From an uncultured bacterium (lineage in GTDB: Bacteria; Verrucomicrobiota; Kiritimatiellia; RFP12; UBA1067), in the NCBI GenBank assembly GCA_902763655.1, contig CACWSW010000044.1, positions 1-40,558 of the forward strand: 40,558 nt of DNA, written 5' to 3'. Below are positions 33,955 through 40,558 of this stretch, one piece after another (positions within the stretch are counted from its first letter, which is position 1; every line of letters begins with the position of its first letter). The notes under the pieces are model-generated. The model saw only the letters and a list, made by a program, of their open reading frames with translations, did no database searches and was not told where the DNA came from. The position numbers and the translations under genes were made by a program.

Positions 33955-34078
33955 GGGTGGAGATTGAATTTTCTGTTTTGCCACTTCCGCGCGCATGCGG
34001 CAAGTTGCCGGACGAGGCGCAGCCTATGCGCCGTTTAGGCGGCTCGCGCTTGACCGTAATCCACGCCATCAAGGAATA

Positions 34079-34087
34079 TGCTATACT
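34079..34087 (+). promoter_or_regulatory. Extended -10 giving a leaderless DUF1080 transcript
   Basis: TGC-TATACT is a near-perfect extended -10. Its usual start point, six to seven bases downstream, falls on or beside the A of the ATG at 34095. No Shine-Dalgarno sequence lies before that ATG, so a leaderless message is likely. Confidence 0.45.
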
Positions 34088-34094
34088 TTCCCGC

Positions 34095-35279
34095 ATGAAG
34101 AACAAGATGCTGTTAGCGGGGCTCTGCGGCGTGGCGCTGTGCGCCGGCGCGGCGGAGCGTGGTATATTCGGCCTGTACGGAGACACGCCCGACGCCAAGC
34201 ACGCCTGGGCGGTGCACGACCTCAACCGTCCCTACCCCAAGCAGGTGGAGACCCCTGAGGGCAAGCCGCCGTCCGACGCGATCGTCCTCTTCGACGGCAC
34301 GCAGAAGAGCGTGGACGAGAACTGGTGCGACCCGAACGGCAAGCCAACGAAGTGGCGCGTGAAGGACGGCACGTTCGTCTGCACGCCGCGCTCCGGCATG
34401 GCCTGCACGCGCCGGTCGTTCGGCGACGCGCAGTTCCACGTGGAATGGCTCAGCCCGCTCGAGGACGCGAAGCGGCACGGCCAGCTGGGAGGCAACTCCG
34501 GCGTGTTCCCGATGGGCAAGTACGAGATCCAGATCCTCAACTCCTACGATCCCGACCCCAACGCCAAGGTCGAGCGCAACTACCCCGACGGCATAGCCGG
34601 CTCCGCCTACGCCGAGAATCCGCCGCTCGTCAACGCCTCCCGCCCGGCCGGCGTGTGGCAGAGCTACGACATCGTCTTCCACCAGCCCATCTGGAAGGAC
34701 GGCAAGATCCTGCACCCCGGCACCGTCACCGTGTTCCTCAACGGCGTGCTCGTGCAGGACGCCTGGGAACTTGAGGGCATGAGCACGCACCGCGTGCGCA
34801 AGCCCCTGGTCCAGCACGAGACGAAACTCCCATGGAAGCTACAGGACCACGGCGACCCCGTTCCATTCCGGAACATCTGGATCCGCGAGATCCCATCGCG
34901 CTGGGACAACACCACGCACTCGCTCATGTCCGCCAAGGAAGAGGAAGTTGCGGCGTTGCGCGAGAAGACGGCCGCCGCGCTCTTCGCGAACGTCGATCCC
35001 TCGAAGCCGGATCCGAAGAACGTCAACGGCGCGCTCGAGGTCCTCTCCTACTCCAAGAAGCCTGAGTACGTGTCCGCCGCGAAGAAGCTCTGCGCCGGCT
35101 ACGAGGCTCGCCTGAAGTCGCTCTCTGGCAAGGACCTCGACGCCGAGCGCACCTTCGTGGTCGGCACGCTCAAGGGCTTCAACGTCCTCGTGCGCAACAA
35201 CGTCGTCGCTCCCGGCGACTTCACGCTCTACGCCACGCTCAAGAACATCGCCGACAGCCGGAAGTGGCCGGTGCGCTGA
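34095..35279 (+). CDS. Secreted DUF1080 (3-keto-disaccharide hydrolase) protein
   Basis: This 394-residue protein has a signal peptide (MKNKMLLAGLCGVALCAGAA). The DUF1080 concanavalin-like fold, about residues 60-290, has DAIVLFDGTQKSVDENW, KDGTFVCTP, HGQLGGNSGVFPMGKYEIQI and FRNIWIREIPSRW. DUF1080 proteins of Bacteroidetes and PVC bacteria cleave 3-keto-glycosides or bind glycans outside the cytoplasm. A C-terminal helical extension of about 100 residues (SAKEEEVAALREKTAAALFA onward) is an unusual addition. There is no ribosome site, but an extended -10 lies eight bases upstream of the ATG. RNase D follows after four bases in the same operon. Confidence 0.85.
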   Translation: MKNKMLLAGLCGVALCAGAAERGIFGLYGDTPDAKHAWAVHDLNRPYPKQVETPEGKPPSDAIVLFDGTQKSVDENWCDPNGKPTKWRVKDGTFVCTPRSGMACTRRSFGDAQFHVEWLSPLEDAKRHGQLGGNSGVFPMGKYEIQILNSYDPDPNAKVERNYPDGIAGSAYAENPPLVNASRPAGVWQSYDIVFHQPIWKDGKILHPGTVTVFLNGVLVQDAWELEGMSTHRVRKPLVQHETKLPWKLQDHGDPVPFRNIWIREIPSRWDNTTHSLMSAKEEEVAALREKTAAALFANVDPSKPDPKNVNGALEVLSYSKKPEYVSAAKKLCAGYEARLKSLSGKDLDAERTFVVGTLKGFNVLVRNNVVAPGDFTLYATLKNIADSRKWPVR

Positions 35280-35283
35280 CACA

Positions 35284-36384
35284 ATGGAACTGCCGCTCAT
35301 CATCCGCACGACCCCCGAGCTCAAGGAAGCATGCGCGCGCGCACGCGCGGCCGGAATGGTCGCGCTGGACACCGAGTTCGTCTGGACGCGCACCTACCGC
35401 CCGCGCCTCGGACTAGTCCAGATCGGCACGCCCATCGAATGCTGGGGCCTCGACTGCCTGCAGGGACTCGATCCGGCTGCGCTTGGCGAACTGATCGCGG
35501 ACGGTTCCGTCGTCAAGATCCTCCACGACGCGCATCAGGACCTGGAGATCCTCTGGCACTACACCGGCGCGAAGCCGCAGAACGTGTTCGACACGCGATG
35601 CGCCGCCGGATTCGCCGGGTTCGCCTCGACCATCGGCCTGCAGAAGCTTCTGCAGGATGCCGTCGGCGTCGGCCTCGCTAAGACCGAGACGTGCACCGAC
35701 TGGACGCAGCGCCCGCTCACGGACGCGCAGGTGCGCTATGCGCTCGACGACGTGCGCTACCTTGCCGAGCTTCGGGAGGAACTCGTCTCCCGCGCCGAAG
35801 GGCTCGGCACGCGCGACTGGCAGGCGGAGGAGCAGGGCAAGTACGACAACCCCGACTGGTATGCGGATCCAGCCCCGCAGAACGCATGGCTGCGCATCAA
35901 GACCGGCCGCGCCAGGTTCGAACCACGCGACTTCGCCGTTCTCCGCGCCGTCGCCGCGGTGCGCGAGGCGGCAGCCCAGGAATGGAACCTGCCGCGCAAC
36001 TGGCTCGGCGACGACCAGTCGCTCGTCGACATGGCCCTAAAGGGACGCGTCGGCTTCTTCCGCCACCGCCTGCACGGCGGCCAGCGGGACGCCGTCTCAA
36101 TGCGGTACGATGCCGCGATCAAGGAGGCGCGCAAGCTGACGCCGGAAGAATGTCCGTCCGACCCTCGCCAGCACTATCTCCGTGAGGTCACGGAGGCCGC
36201 GGACGCCGCGTTGGAGTGGCTGCGGACACGCGCCGAGGAGATCCATGTGGACGCGCCTCTAATCGCGAGCCGCGGCACCGTGACCGCCTTCATCGACAAC
36301 CCTGACGACGAATCCAACCCGCTGGCCTCCGGCTGGCGCTACGACGCCGTCGGCCGCGAGATGCTTGAGCTGTTTTCGGTGTAG
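35284..36384 (+). CDS. rnd: Ribonuclease D
   Basis: This 366-residue cytoplasmic 3'-5' exoribonuclease trims tRNA and other stable RNA ends. The DEDDy residues are visible: D29 and E31 in ALDTEF, D86 in HDAHQDLEIL, and Y152 with D156 in RYALDDVRYL. A C-terminal HRDC-like helical region, from about 210 (FEPRDFAVLRAVAAVREAAA), has the family's usual length and order. It starts four bases after the DUF1080 stop, so the two are probably translated from one message. Pairing with a secreted sugar hydrolase is not a known functional link. Confidence 0.93.
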   Translation: MELPLIIRTTPELKEACARARAAGMVALDTEFVWTRTYRPRLGLVQIGTPIECWGLDCLQGLDPAALGELIADGSVVKILHDAHQDLEILWHYTGAKPQNVFDTRCAAGFAGFASTIGLQKLLQDAVGVGLAKTETCTDWTQRPLTDAQVRYALDDVRYLAELREELVSRAEGLGTRDWQAEEQGKYDNPDWYADPAPQNAWLRIKTGRARFEPRDFAVLRAVAAVREAAAQEWNLPRNWLGDDQSLVDMALKGRVGFFRHRLHGGQRDAVSMRYDAAIKEARKLTPEECPSDPRQHYLREVTEAADAALEWLRTRAEEIHVDAPLIASRGTVTAFIDNPDDESNPLASGWRYDAVGREMLELFSV

Positions 36385-36445
36385 CCAGCCGCACGCGCTC
36401 CGCACGGGAATGTAAATGAGGATAAATTTGATGGTGCTCCACATT

Positions 36446-36542
36446 GCTTTCGCTACTGGGAGATTCGGAGGTTAGGAGTTTCGGAGAGAACTATAAAATT
36501 TCTCCAAGCCTCCTAAACTCCAAAACTCCCAGCAGCGAAAGC
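36446..36542. repeat. 97-base near-perfect inverted repeat between convergent genes
   Basis: GCTTTCGCTACTGGGAG (36446-36462) pairs with CTCCCAGCAGCGAAAGC (36526-36542), 16 of 17. Pairing continues inward through three eight-base units (TTCGGAGG, TTAGGAGT, TTCGGAGA) against their mirrored set, leaving a short A/T-rich centre. It lies between the ends of rnd and pbpC. It could be a two-way terminator or a miniature mobile element; target duplication was not seen. Confidence 0.85.
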
Positions 36543-36592
36543 AAGTAAGGGAAGTCACAAGGAAGTTACAGGCAAGCCGAAAAACCCACACA

Positions 36593-38812
36593 TCACTCTA
36601 CTCTTTTGACGGTGAATGCCGACGTCGCCGTCACCCCTTCCGCCGTGGCGCAAGTGACAGTGTGCTCGCCAAGCTCGGGCGTCCACACGAACGGAGCGTC
36701 GCCGCGTGTCTCGCCTAGCGGACGTCCGTCGATGAACCACCACAGGCGCCCGTCCGCCGTGTTGCCGGCCACCGTGCACACAACCCGCTGCTGGTCGATG
36801 CCCGGCACGAGGTGGAACTCGGCGCCGTCCGCAGGCTTCACTATCGCCAGCTGCGCCGCCTTCCTCGCCGTTCCCGCAAAGGCCGCGAGGAAGGCGTCCT
36901 GCCTAGTCTCCACCTTGCCGTCGATTCCGCGCCTGTGCATGCCGCAAGGAGCGGTGGATGAACGTCCGCGGAGCGCGCGCCCCTCTTCCGTCTCTGGGCA
37001 TTCTGGCGCGGCAGGCAGCCCGCTCTTAGAGCAGATGCGCCGAACGATCACCTCGTCAGACGGCGGGTACCACGGCCCGTTGTTCGCCGGATAGAGTCCG
37101 CGAGCCAGCTCCCAGGCGGACGGCGCCGCCGCGAGCGCGCCTACTACCGTCGTGTCGCCAAACCCGCCCTCCTTGTGTCCGCACCACACGCCCACCACGT
37201 ACTCGGGATTCCACATGACGGTCCAGGCGTCGCGGTATGCGGCCGAAGTGCCGGTCTTCCACGCGAAGCGGGACGCCCTCACGTCCGCCGAATGGCCCAG
37301 CGCCGTGGACGCGCGCTCCTCGCCCGAGAGGATGTCCGTCACGAGCGCACATGCGCCCTCGGAAAACACGCGCAGTGGCGGACGGTTCGTGGCGGCCTCC
37401 ACCTCCTTCGAGAGCGCGCAAGGCTCGATCCACGTGCCGCCACGCGCCAGGCAGCCGTACGCACCTACCAGCTCAAGCAGCGACACCTCCACGTTGCCGA
37501 TCGCCATGCCGAGGCCGAAGGTGGCGTCGGCGTCGGAAAGATGGTGAAGCCCTAGGCTCCTCAGGAGAGTGCCGAAGCGCTGCACGCCCGTCCGCTGCAG
37601 CAGCTGCACGAACGGCAGGTTGAGGGAGAGCACGAGCGCGTCGGAGAGCTTCACCACGCCGCGGTACGACGCGTCGAAGTTGGCGGGCGCGTAGCCACGG
37701 TACGCCTTCGGCACGTCCGCAAGGCGCTCCTCCGGCGTCACGAGCCCGCAGTCGAACGCGAGCGCCGCGAGGAACGGCTTGAGCGTAGAGCCCGCAGGGC
37801 GCGGCGCGAGCGCGGTGTTCACCTGCCCAGCCTTGGCGTCGAAGTAGTCGCCCGAGCACGCCAGCGCGCGGACGGCCCCAGTGCGCACGTCCATCACCAC
37901 TGCGGCAGCAGCAACGCCGCCGGCCGACGCGGTCTCGACGATCTGCCGCGCACGCGCCTGCATGTCGGCGTCCAGAGTGGTCCGCTCGTCGCCCCGCGCG
38001 ATCCCCGCGCGCTCGGCGCGCCGCTGCGCCCAGTCGCAGAAGAACGGCTCGCTGAACGGACGCGGACCGCGCCGTATCTCCGGCATGGCGGCCCGGGCGG
38101 CGGCGTGCTGGCTCGCGTCTATCATGCCGAGCGCGAGCATCCGCCCCAGCACGTACTCTCGCCGCTTCAGCGCGCGGTCGAGATGGCGGTCCGGGCGGAA
38201 CCGCGAGGGACACTGCACCATGCCTGCGAGAAGCGCCGCCTCCCCGATGCCGAGGTCCTTCGCGCGCTTGCCGAACCAGCCGTTCGCCGCCGCCTCCACG
38301 CCCACGAGGTTCGACCCGAACGGCGCGCGGTTTAGGTACTGGGACACGATCCACATCTTGTCGCGCGCACGTTCGGTCTGCATCGCACGGAACGCCTCCA
38401 CGTACTTCCAGGCGAGCGTGCGCGGATGCGGCAGGATGAGCCGCGTCGCCTGCATCGTGATGGTGGATGCGCCAGAGACGCGCCGGAGAGACGTGACGTT
38501 CTGCACGCATGCCCGCAGGACGCTGGGCACGTTCACGCCCCAGTGGTCGTAGAAGCGGCGATCCTCCGACGCGACGAGAGCCTTGACGATCCAGTCGTCA
38601 GGCGACGCGCGGTAGTATGGGCGGCAGTCGGTGTCGGCCGCGCCAAGCGAGACGCGCAGCACCGTCCCGGCGTCGTCGCGCAGCACGAGTCCGCCGGGAT
38701 AGTCGTCCGCCATCTCGAGGTGCGGGTCGATCAGCAGCCACGAGGCGGCGAAGACCACGATGCCGCATGCGGCAAGCGCGCACGCGGCGCGGAACGCACG
38801 AGACCGCAGCAT
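36593..38812 (-). CDS. pbpC: Penicillin-binding protein 1C
   Basis: This 739-residue inner-membrane enzyme makes peptidoglycan. The N-terminal membrane segment is ACALAACGIVVFAASWLLI. The glycosyltransferase (GT51) domain has catalytic E83 in VASEDRRFYDHWGV and SGASTITMQATRL. The transpeptidase domain has S342/K345 in PAGSTLKPF, SLN in VLSLNLPF, and KTGTS. The C-terminal 95 residues (LAIVKPADGAEFHLVPGID onward) are the BiPBP_C domain typical of PbpC. A partner alpha-2-macroglobulin gene is common beside pbpC but is not present here. It starts nine bases after the trpB2 stop, so it is probably co-transcribed with it. Confidence 0.93.
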   Translation of the reverse strand: MLRSRAFRAACALAACGIVVFAASWLLIDPHLEMADDYPGGLVLRDDAGTVLRVSLGAADTDCRPYYRASPDDWIVKALVASEDRRFYDHWGVNVPSVLRACVQNVTSLRRVSGASTITMQATRLILPHPRTLAWKYVEAFRAMQTERARDKMWIVSQYLNRAPFGSNLVGVEAAANGWFGKRAKDLGIGEAALLAGMVQCPSRFRPDRHLDRALKRREYVLGRMLALGMIDASQHAAARAAMPEIRRGPRPFSEPFFCDWAQRRAERAGIARGDERTTLDADMQARARQIVETASAGGVAAAAVVMDVRTGAVRALACSGDYFDAKAGQVNTALAPRPAGSTLKPFLAALAFDCGLVTPEERLADVPKAYRGYAPANFDASYRGVVKLSDALVLSLNLPFVQLLQRTGVQRFGTLLRSLGLHHLSDADATFGLGMAIGNVEVSLLELVGAYGCLARGGTWIEPCALSKEVEAATNRPPLRVFSEGACALVTDILSGEERASTALGHSADVRASRFAWKTGTSAAYRDAWTVMWNPEYVVGVWCGHKEGGFGDTTVVGALAAAPSAWELARGLYPANNGPWYPPSDEVIVRRICSKSGLPAAPECPETEEGRALRGRSSTAPCGMHRRGIDGKVETRQDAFLAAFAGTARKAAQLAIVKPADGAEFHLVPGIDQQRVVCTVAGNTADGRLWWFIDGRPLGETRGDAPFVWTPELGEHTVTCATAEGVTATSAFTVKRVE

Positions 38813-38821
38813 GCCAGCCCG

Positions 38822-40192
38822 TCAGACCTTCGGGAGCTTGGCGAAGCTGGCGGCCAGCTCTTCGTCCGAGGGGATGTAGTCGCCCATCTCGCGGTCGTTG
38901 TACTTCTGGTAGGCCACCATGTCGAAATACCCCGTGCCGGTGAGGCCGAAGAGGATCGTCTCCGCCTTGCCCTCTTCCTTGCAGCGCAGCGCCTCGTCGA
39001 TCGCCACGCGGATGGCGTGGCTCGACTCCGGCGCGGGCAGGATGCCCTCAACGCGCGCGAACTGCTCCGCCGCCGCGAACACGCTCGTCTGCTCCACCGC
39101 GCGCGCCTCCATGAGCTTCTGGTCGTACAGCTCCGAGAGCGTCGCGCTCATGCCGTGGTAGCGAAGGCCGCCGGCGTGGTTCGCGGACGGGATGAAGTCG
39201 TGTCCGAGCGTGTACATCTTCTGGAGCGGACACACCTTGCCCGTGTCGCAGAAGTCGTAGGCGTAGCGCCCGCGCGTGAACGACGGGCAGCTCGCCGGCT
39301 CCACGGCGATGAAGCGGTAGTCCGCCTCGCCGCGCAGCTTCTCGCCCATGAAAGGCGCGATAAGTCCGCCTAGGTTCGATCCGCCGCCCGCGCAGCCGAT
39401 GACGAGATCCGGCTTCACGCCCAGCTTGTCGAACGCCGCCTTCGCCTCGAGGCCGATGATGGACTGGTGCAGCAGCACCTGCGCGAGCACCGACCCGAGC
39501 ACGTAGCGGTAGCCGTCCTGCGTGACCGCCGCCTCCACTGCCTCGGAGATCGCGCAGCCGAGCGAACCGGTCGTGCCGGGATGCGCCTCGTTGATCGCGC
39601 GGCCGATCTTTGTCTTCATGGACGGCGACGGCGTCACGTCCGCGCCGTACGTGCGCATCACCTCGCGGCGGAACGGCTTCTGCTCGTACGAGCACTTCAC
39701 CATGTAGACCTGGCAGTCGAGCCCGAAGAACGCGCACGCCATCGAGAGGGCGGTGCCCCACTGGCCAGCGCCCGTCTCCGTGGTCACGCCCTTCAGGCCC
39801 TGCGCCTTCGCGTAGTAGGCCTGCGCCACGGCGCTGTTGAGCTTGTGCGAGCCGGACGTGTTGTTGCCCTCGAACTTGTAGTAGATCTTCGCGGGCGTGC
39901 CGAGCGCGCGCTCGAGGAAGTAGGCGCGGATGAGCGGCGACGGACGGAACATGCGGTAGAACTTCTGCACCTCGTCCGGGATCGGGATGAACTGCGTCGT
40001 GTCGTCCAGCTCCTGACGCACGAGCTCCTTGCAGAACACATGCTCCAGCTCCTCTGCGGTAACAGGCTTGAGCGTCCCCGGATTCAGCAGCGGCGCGGGC
40101 TTCTTCTTCATGTCGGCGCGCAGGTTGTACCAGGCTGTCGGCAGCTCGGCTTCGGTAAGATATGTCTTGTACGGCACTTCGTCAGTATTCAT
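38822..40192 (-). CDS. trpB: Tryptophan synthase beta chain, TrpB2 type
   Basis: This 456-residue cytoplasmic PLP enzyme joins indole and serine to form tryptophan. It belongs to the longer TrpB2 group, with the N-terminal PYKTYLTEAELPTAWYNLRA extension and RPSPLIRAYFLERAL. The PLP lysine is K117 in TSGSHKLNSA. The catalytic glutamate is E139 in TTETGAGQWG. The phosphate loop is GCAGGGSNLGG. The start MNTDEVPYKT at 40192 has AGGAG eight to nine bases upstream. There is no trpA or other trp gene here, as is common for TrpB2, which can act alone as an indole-salvage enzyme. Confidence 0.95.
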   Translation of the reverse strand: MNTDEVPYKTYLTEAELPTAWYNLRADMKKKPAPLLNPGTLKPVTAEELEHVFCKELVRQELDDTTQFIPIPDEVQKFYRMFRPSPLIRAYFLERALGTPAKIYYKFEGNNTSGSHKLNSAVAQAYYAKAQGLKGVTTETGAGQWGTALSMACAFFGLDCQVYMVKCSYEQKPFRREVMRTYGADVTPSPSMKTKIGRAINEAHPGTTGSLGCAISEAVEAAVTQDGYRYVLGSVLAQVLLHQSIIGLEAKAAFDKLGVKPDLVIGCAGGGSNLGGLIAPFMGEKLRGEADYRFIAVEPASCPSFTRGRYAYDFCDTGKVCPLQKMYTLGHDFIPSANHAGGLRYHGMSATLSELYDQKLMEARAVEQTSVFAAAEQFARVEGILPAPESSHAIRVAIDEALRCKEEGKAETILFGLTGTGYFDMVAYQKYNDREMGDYIPSDEELAASFAKLPKV

Positions 40193-40214
40193 CTCTTGTA
40201 CTCCTTGGGCTGAT

Positions 40215-40243
40215 ATGATACTACAAACAGAAACGCGGCGCAA
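40215..40243 (-). promoter_or_regulatory. Promoter of trpB2-pbpC
   Basis: On the minus strand TTGCGC (40243-40238), 17 bases, then TATCAT (40220-40215). The predicted start is about 16 bases before the ATG, just leaving room for the AGGAG site. Confidence 0.5.
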
Positions 40244-40258
40244 GTGCACCTGACAACT

Positions 40259-40558
40259 TCATGCCAATGGATGACGGCGGACCAGCACGGCGGCAAGCCC
40301 GAGGAGCGCCGTCGGCCAGGCGACAAGGTCCTCAAGCACAGTCCGCGCGAGCGCAGGCCACTCGATGCATCGTCCGGACGCAAGGTCGGACACTGGAGAC
40401 GGCGCCACGAACGATGCGGTCGCGAAGCTCACGCCGCGCGACAGCCAGAGCCCTATCCGGTTGGCAAACGATATCTCCAGCTCGTCAGGGAACTGTTCGA
40501 CCGCGCTTGGAACCATGAGCGCCACGGCAAGAAGGACAAGCGCGGTGAACACGGCCAC
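40259..40558 (-). CDS. C-terminal part of a membrane protein, probably ABC-2-type permease
   Basis: About 99 residues up to a stop at 40259; the start is beyond the window. Two membrane helices are visible: AVFTALVLLAVALMVPSAV at the left and LVAWPTALLGLAAVLVRRH at the end. Between them, APSPVSDLASGRCIEWPALA resembles the segment before the last helix of ABC-2-type (GldF-like) permeases. That is a pattern judgement, not proof. Its stop lies 66 bases before the trpB2 start, with a separate promoter between. Confidence 0.45.
   Translation of the reverse strand: MAVFTALVLLAVALMVPSAVEQFPDELEISFANRIGLWLSRGVSFATASFVAPSPVSDLASGRCIEWPALARTVLEDLVAWPTALLGLAAVLVRRHPLA

Overview
The window reads as chromosomal DNA of a GC-rich, Gram-negative, carbohydrate-degrading anaerobe. 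The best guess is a host- or rumen-associated member of Kiritimatiellota or a related PVC lineage. That rests on very large signal-peptide proteins built from autotransporter-associated beta-strand, LamG and malectin-like modules, scattered glycan enzymes, a TrpB2-type tryptophan synthase and PbpC. No rRNA or marker gene is present to prove it. I saw no tRNA, CRISPR array, insertion sequence or phage module. No gene-free stretch exceeds 300 bases. Very long antisense reading frames come from the base composition and are not annotated.

Layout. 1-2554 (minus) is the 5' part of a LamG surface protein. 2737-5034 (minus) is an unrecognised 765-residue protein behind a tiny leader ORF, and a back-to-back promoter pair at 5160-5220 also serves the next gene. 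5298-8843 (plus) and 9137-12379 (minus) are two convergent surface proteins separated by a dense array of perfect hairpins. 12479-14970 (minus) holds a metallophosphatase and a GH26 glycosidase, followed in frame by an orphan surface-protein tail. 15101-15913 (plus) is a SWIM zinc-finger protein invaded by a heptamer repeat. 15937-16224 (minus) is a small secreted His/Gly/Pro-rich protein. 22927-16323 (minus) is a compact run: htpG, a pteridine-reductase-like SDR, a sialate-O-acetylesterase-like enzyme, xseA, a PP2C phosphatase and a DUF192 protein. 27857-23086 (minus) is a triple-malectin surface protein followed by a frameshifted Gfo/Idh/MocA lipoprotein. 27973-29394 (minus) is an AT-richer AAA ATPase-nuclease with an operator-like repeat set. 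29612-33892 (minus) is a 1426-residue surface protein, divergent from a DUF1080 hydrolase and RNase D (plus). 40558-36593 (minus) carries the end of an ABC-type permease, trpB2 and pbpC.

How it fits together. Four complete surface proteins, the GH26 enzyme, the esterase, the DUF1080 hydrolase and the Gfo-type protein look like scattered parts of glycan capture and breakdown at the cell surface. The rest is housekeeping. Two signals stand out. (i) All four complete surface proteins, plus the orphan tail after GH26, end in the same C-terminal signature, roughly G-x-x-(F/I/V)-I-(F/L)-R directly before the stop. This is a candidate sorting or anchoring tag. (ii) A family of short palindromes with compensating base changes sits at gene ends (8893-9115, 15073-15098, 23002-23018, 24497-24542) and once contains a surface-protein stop codon.
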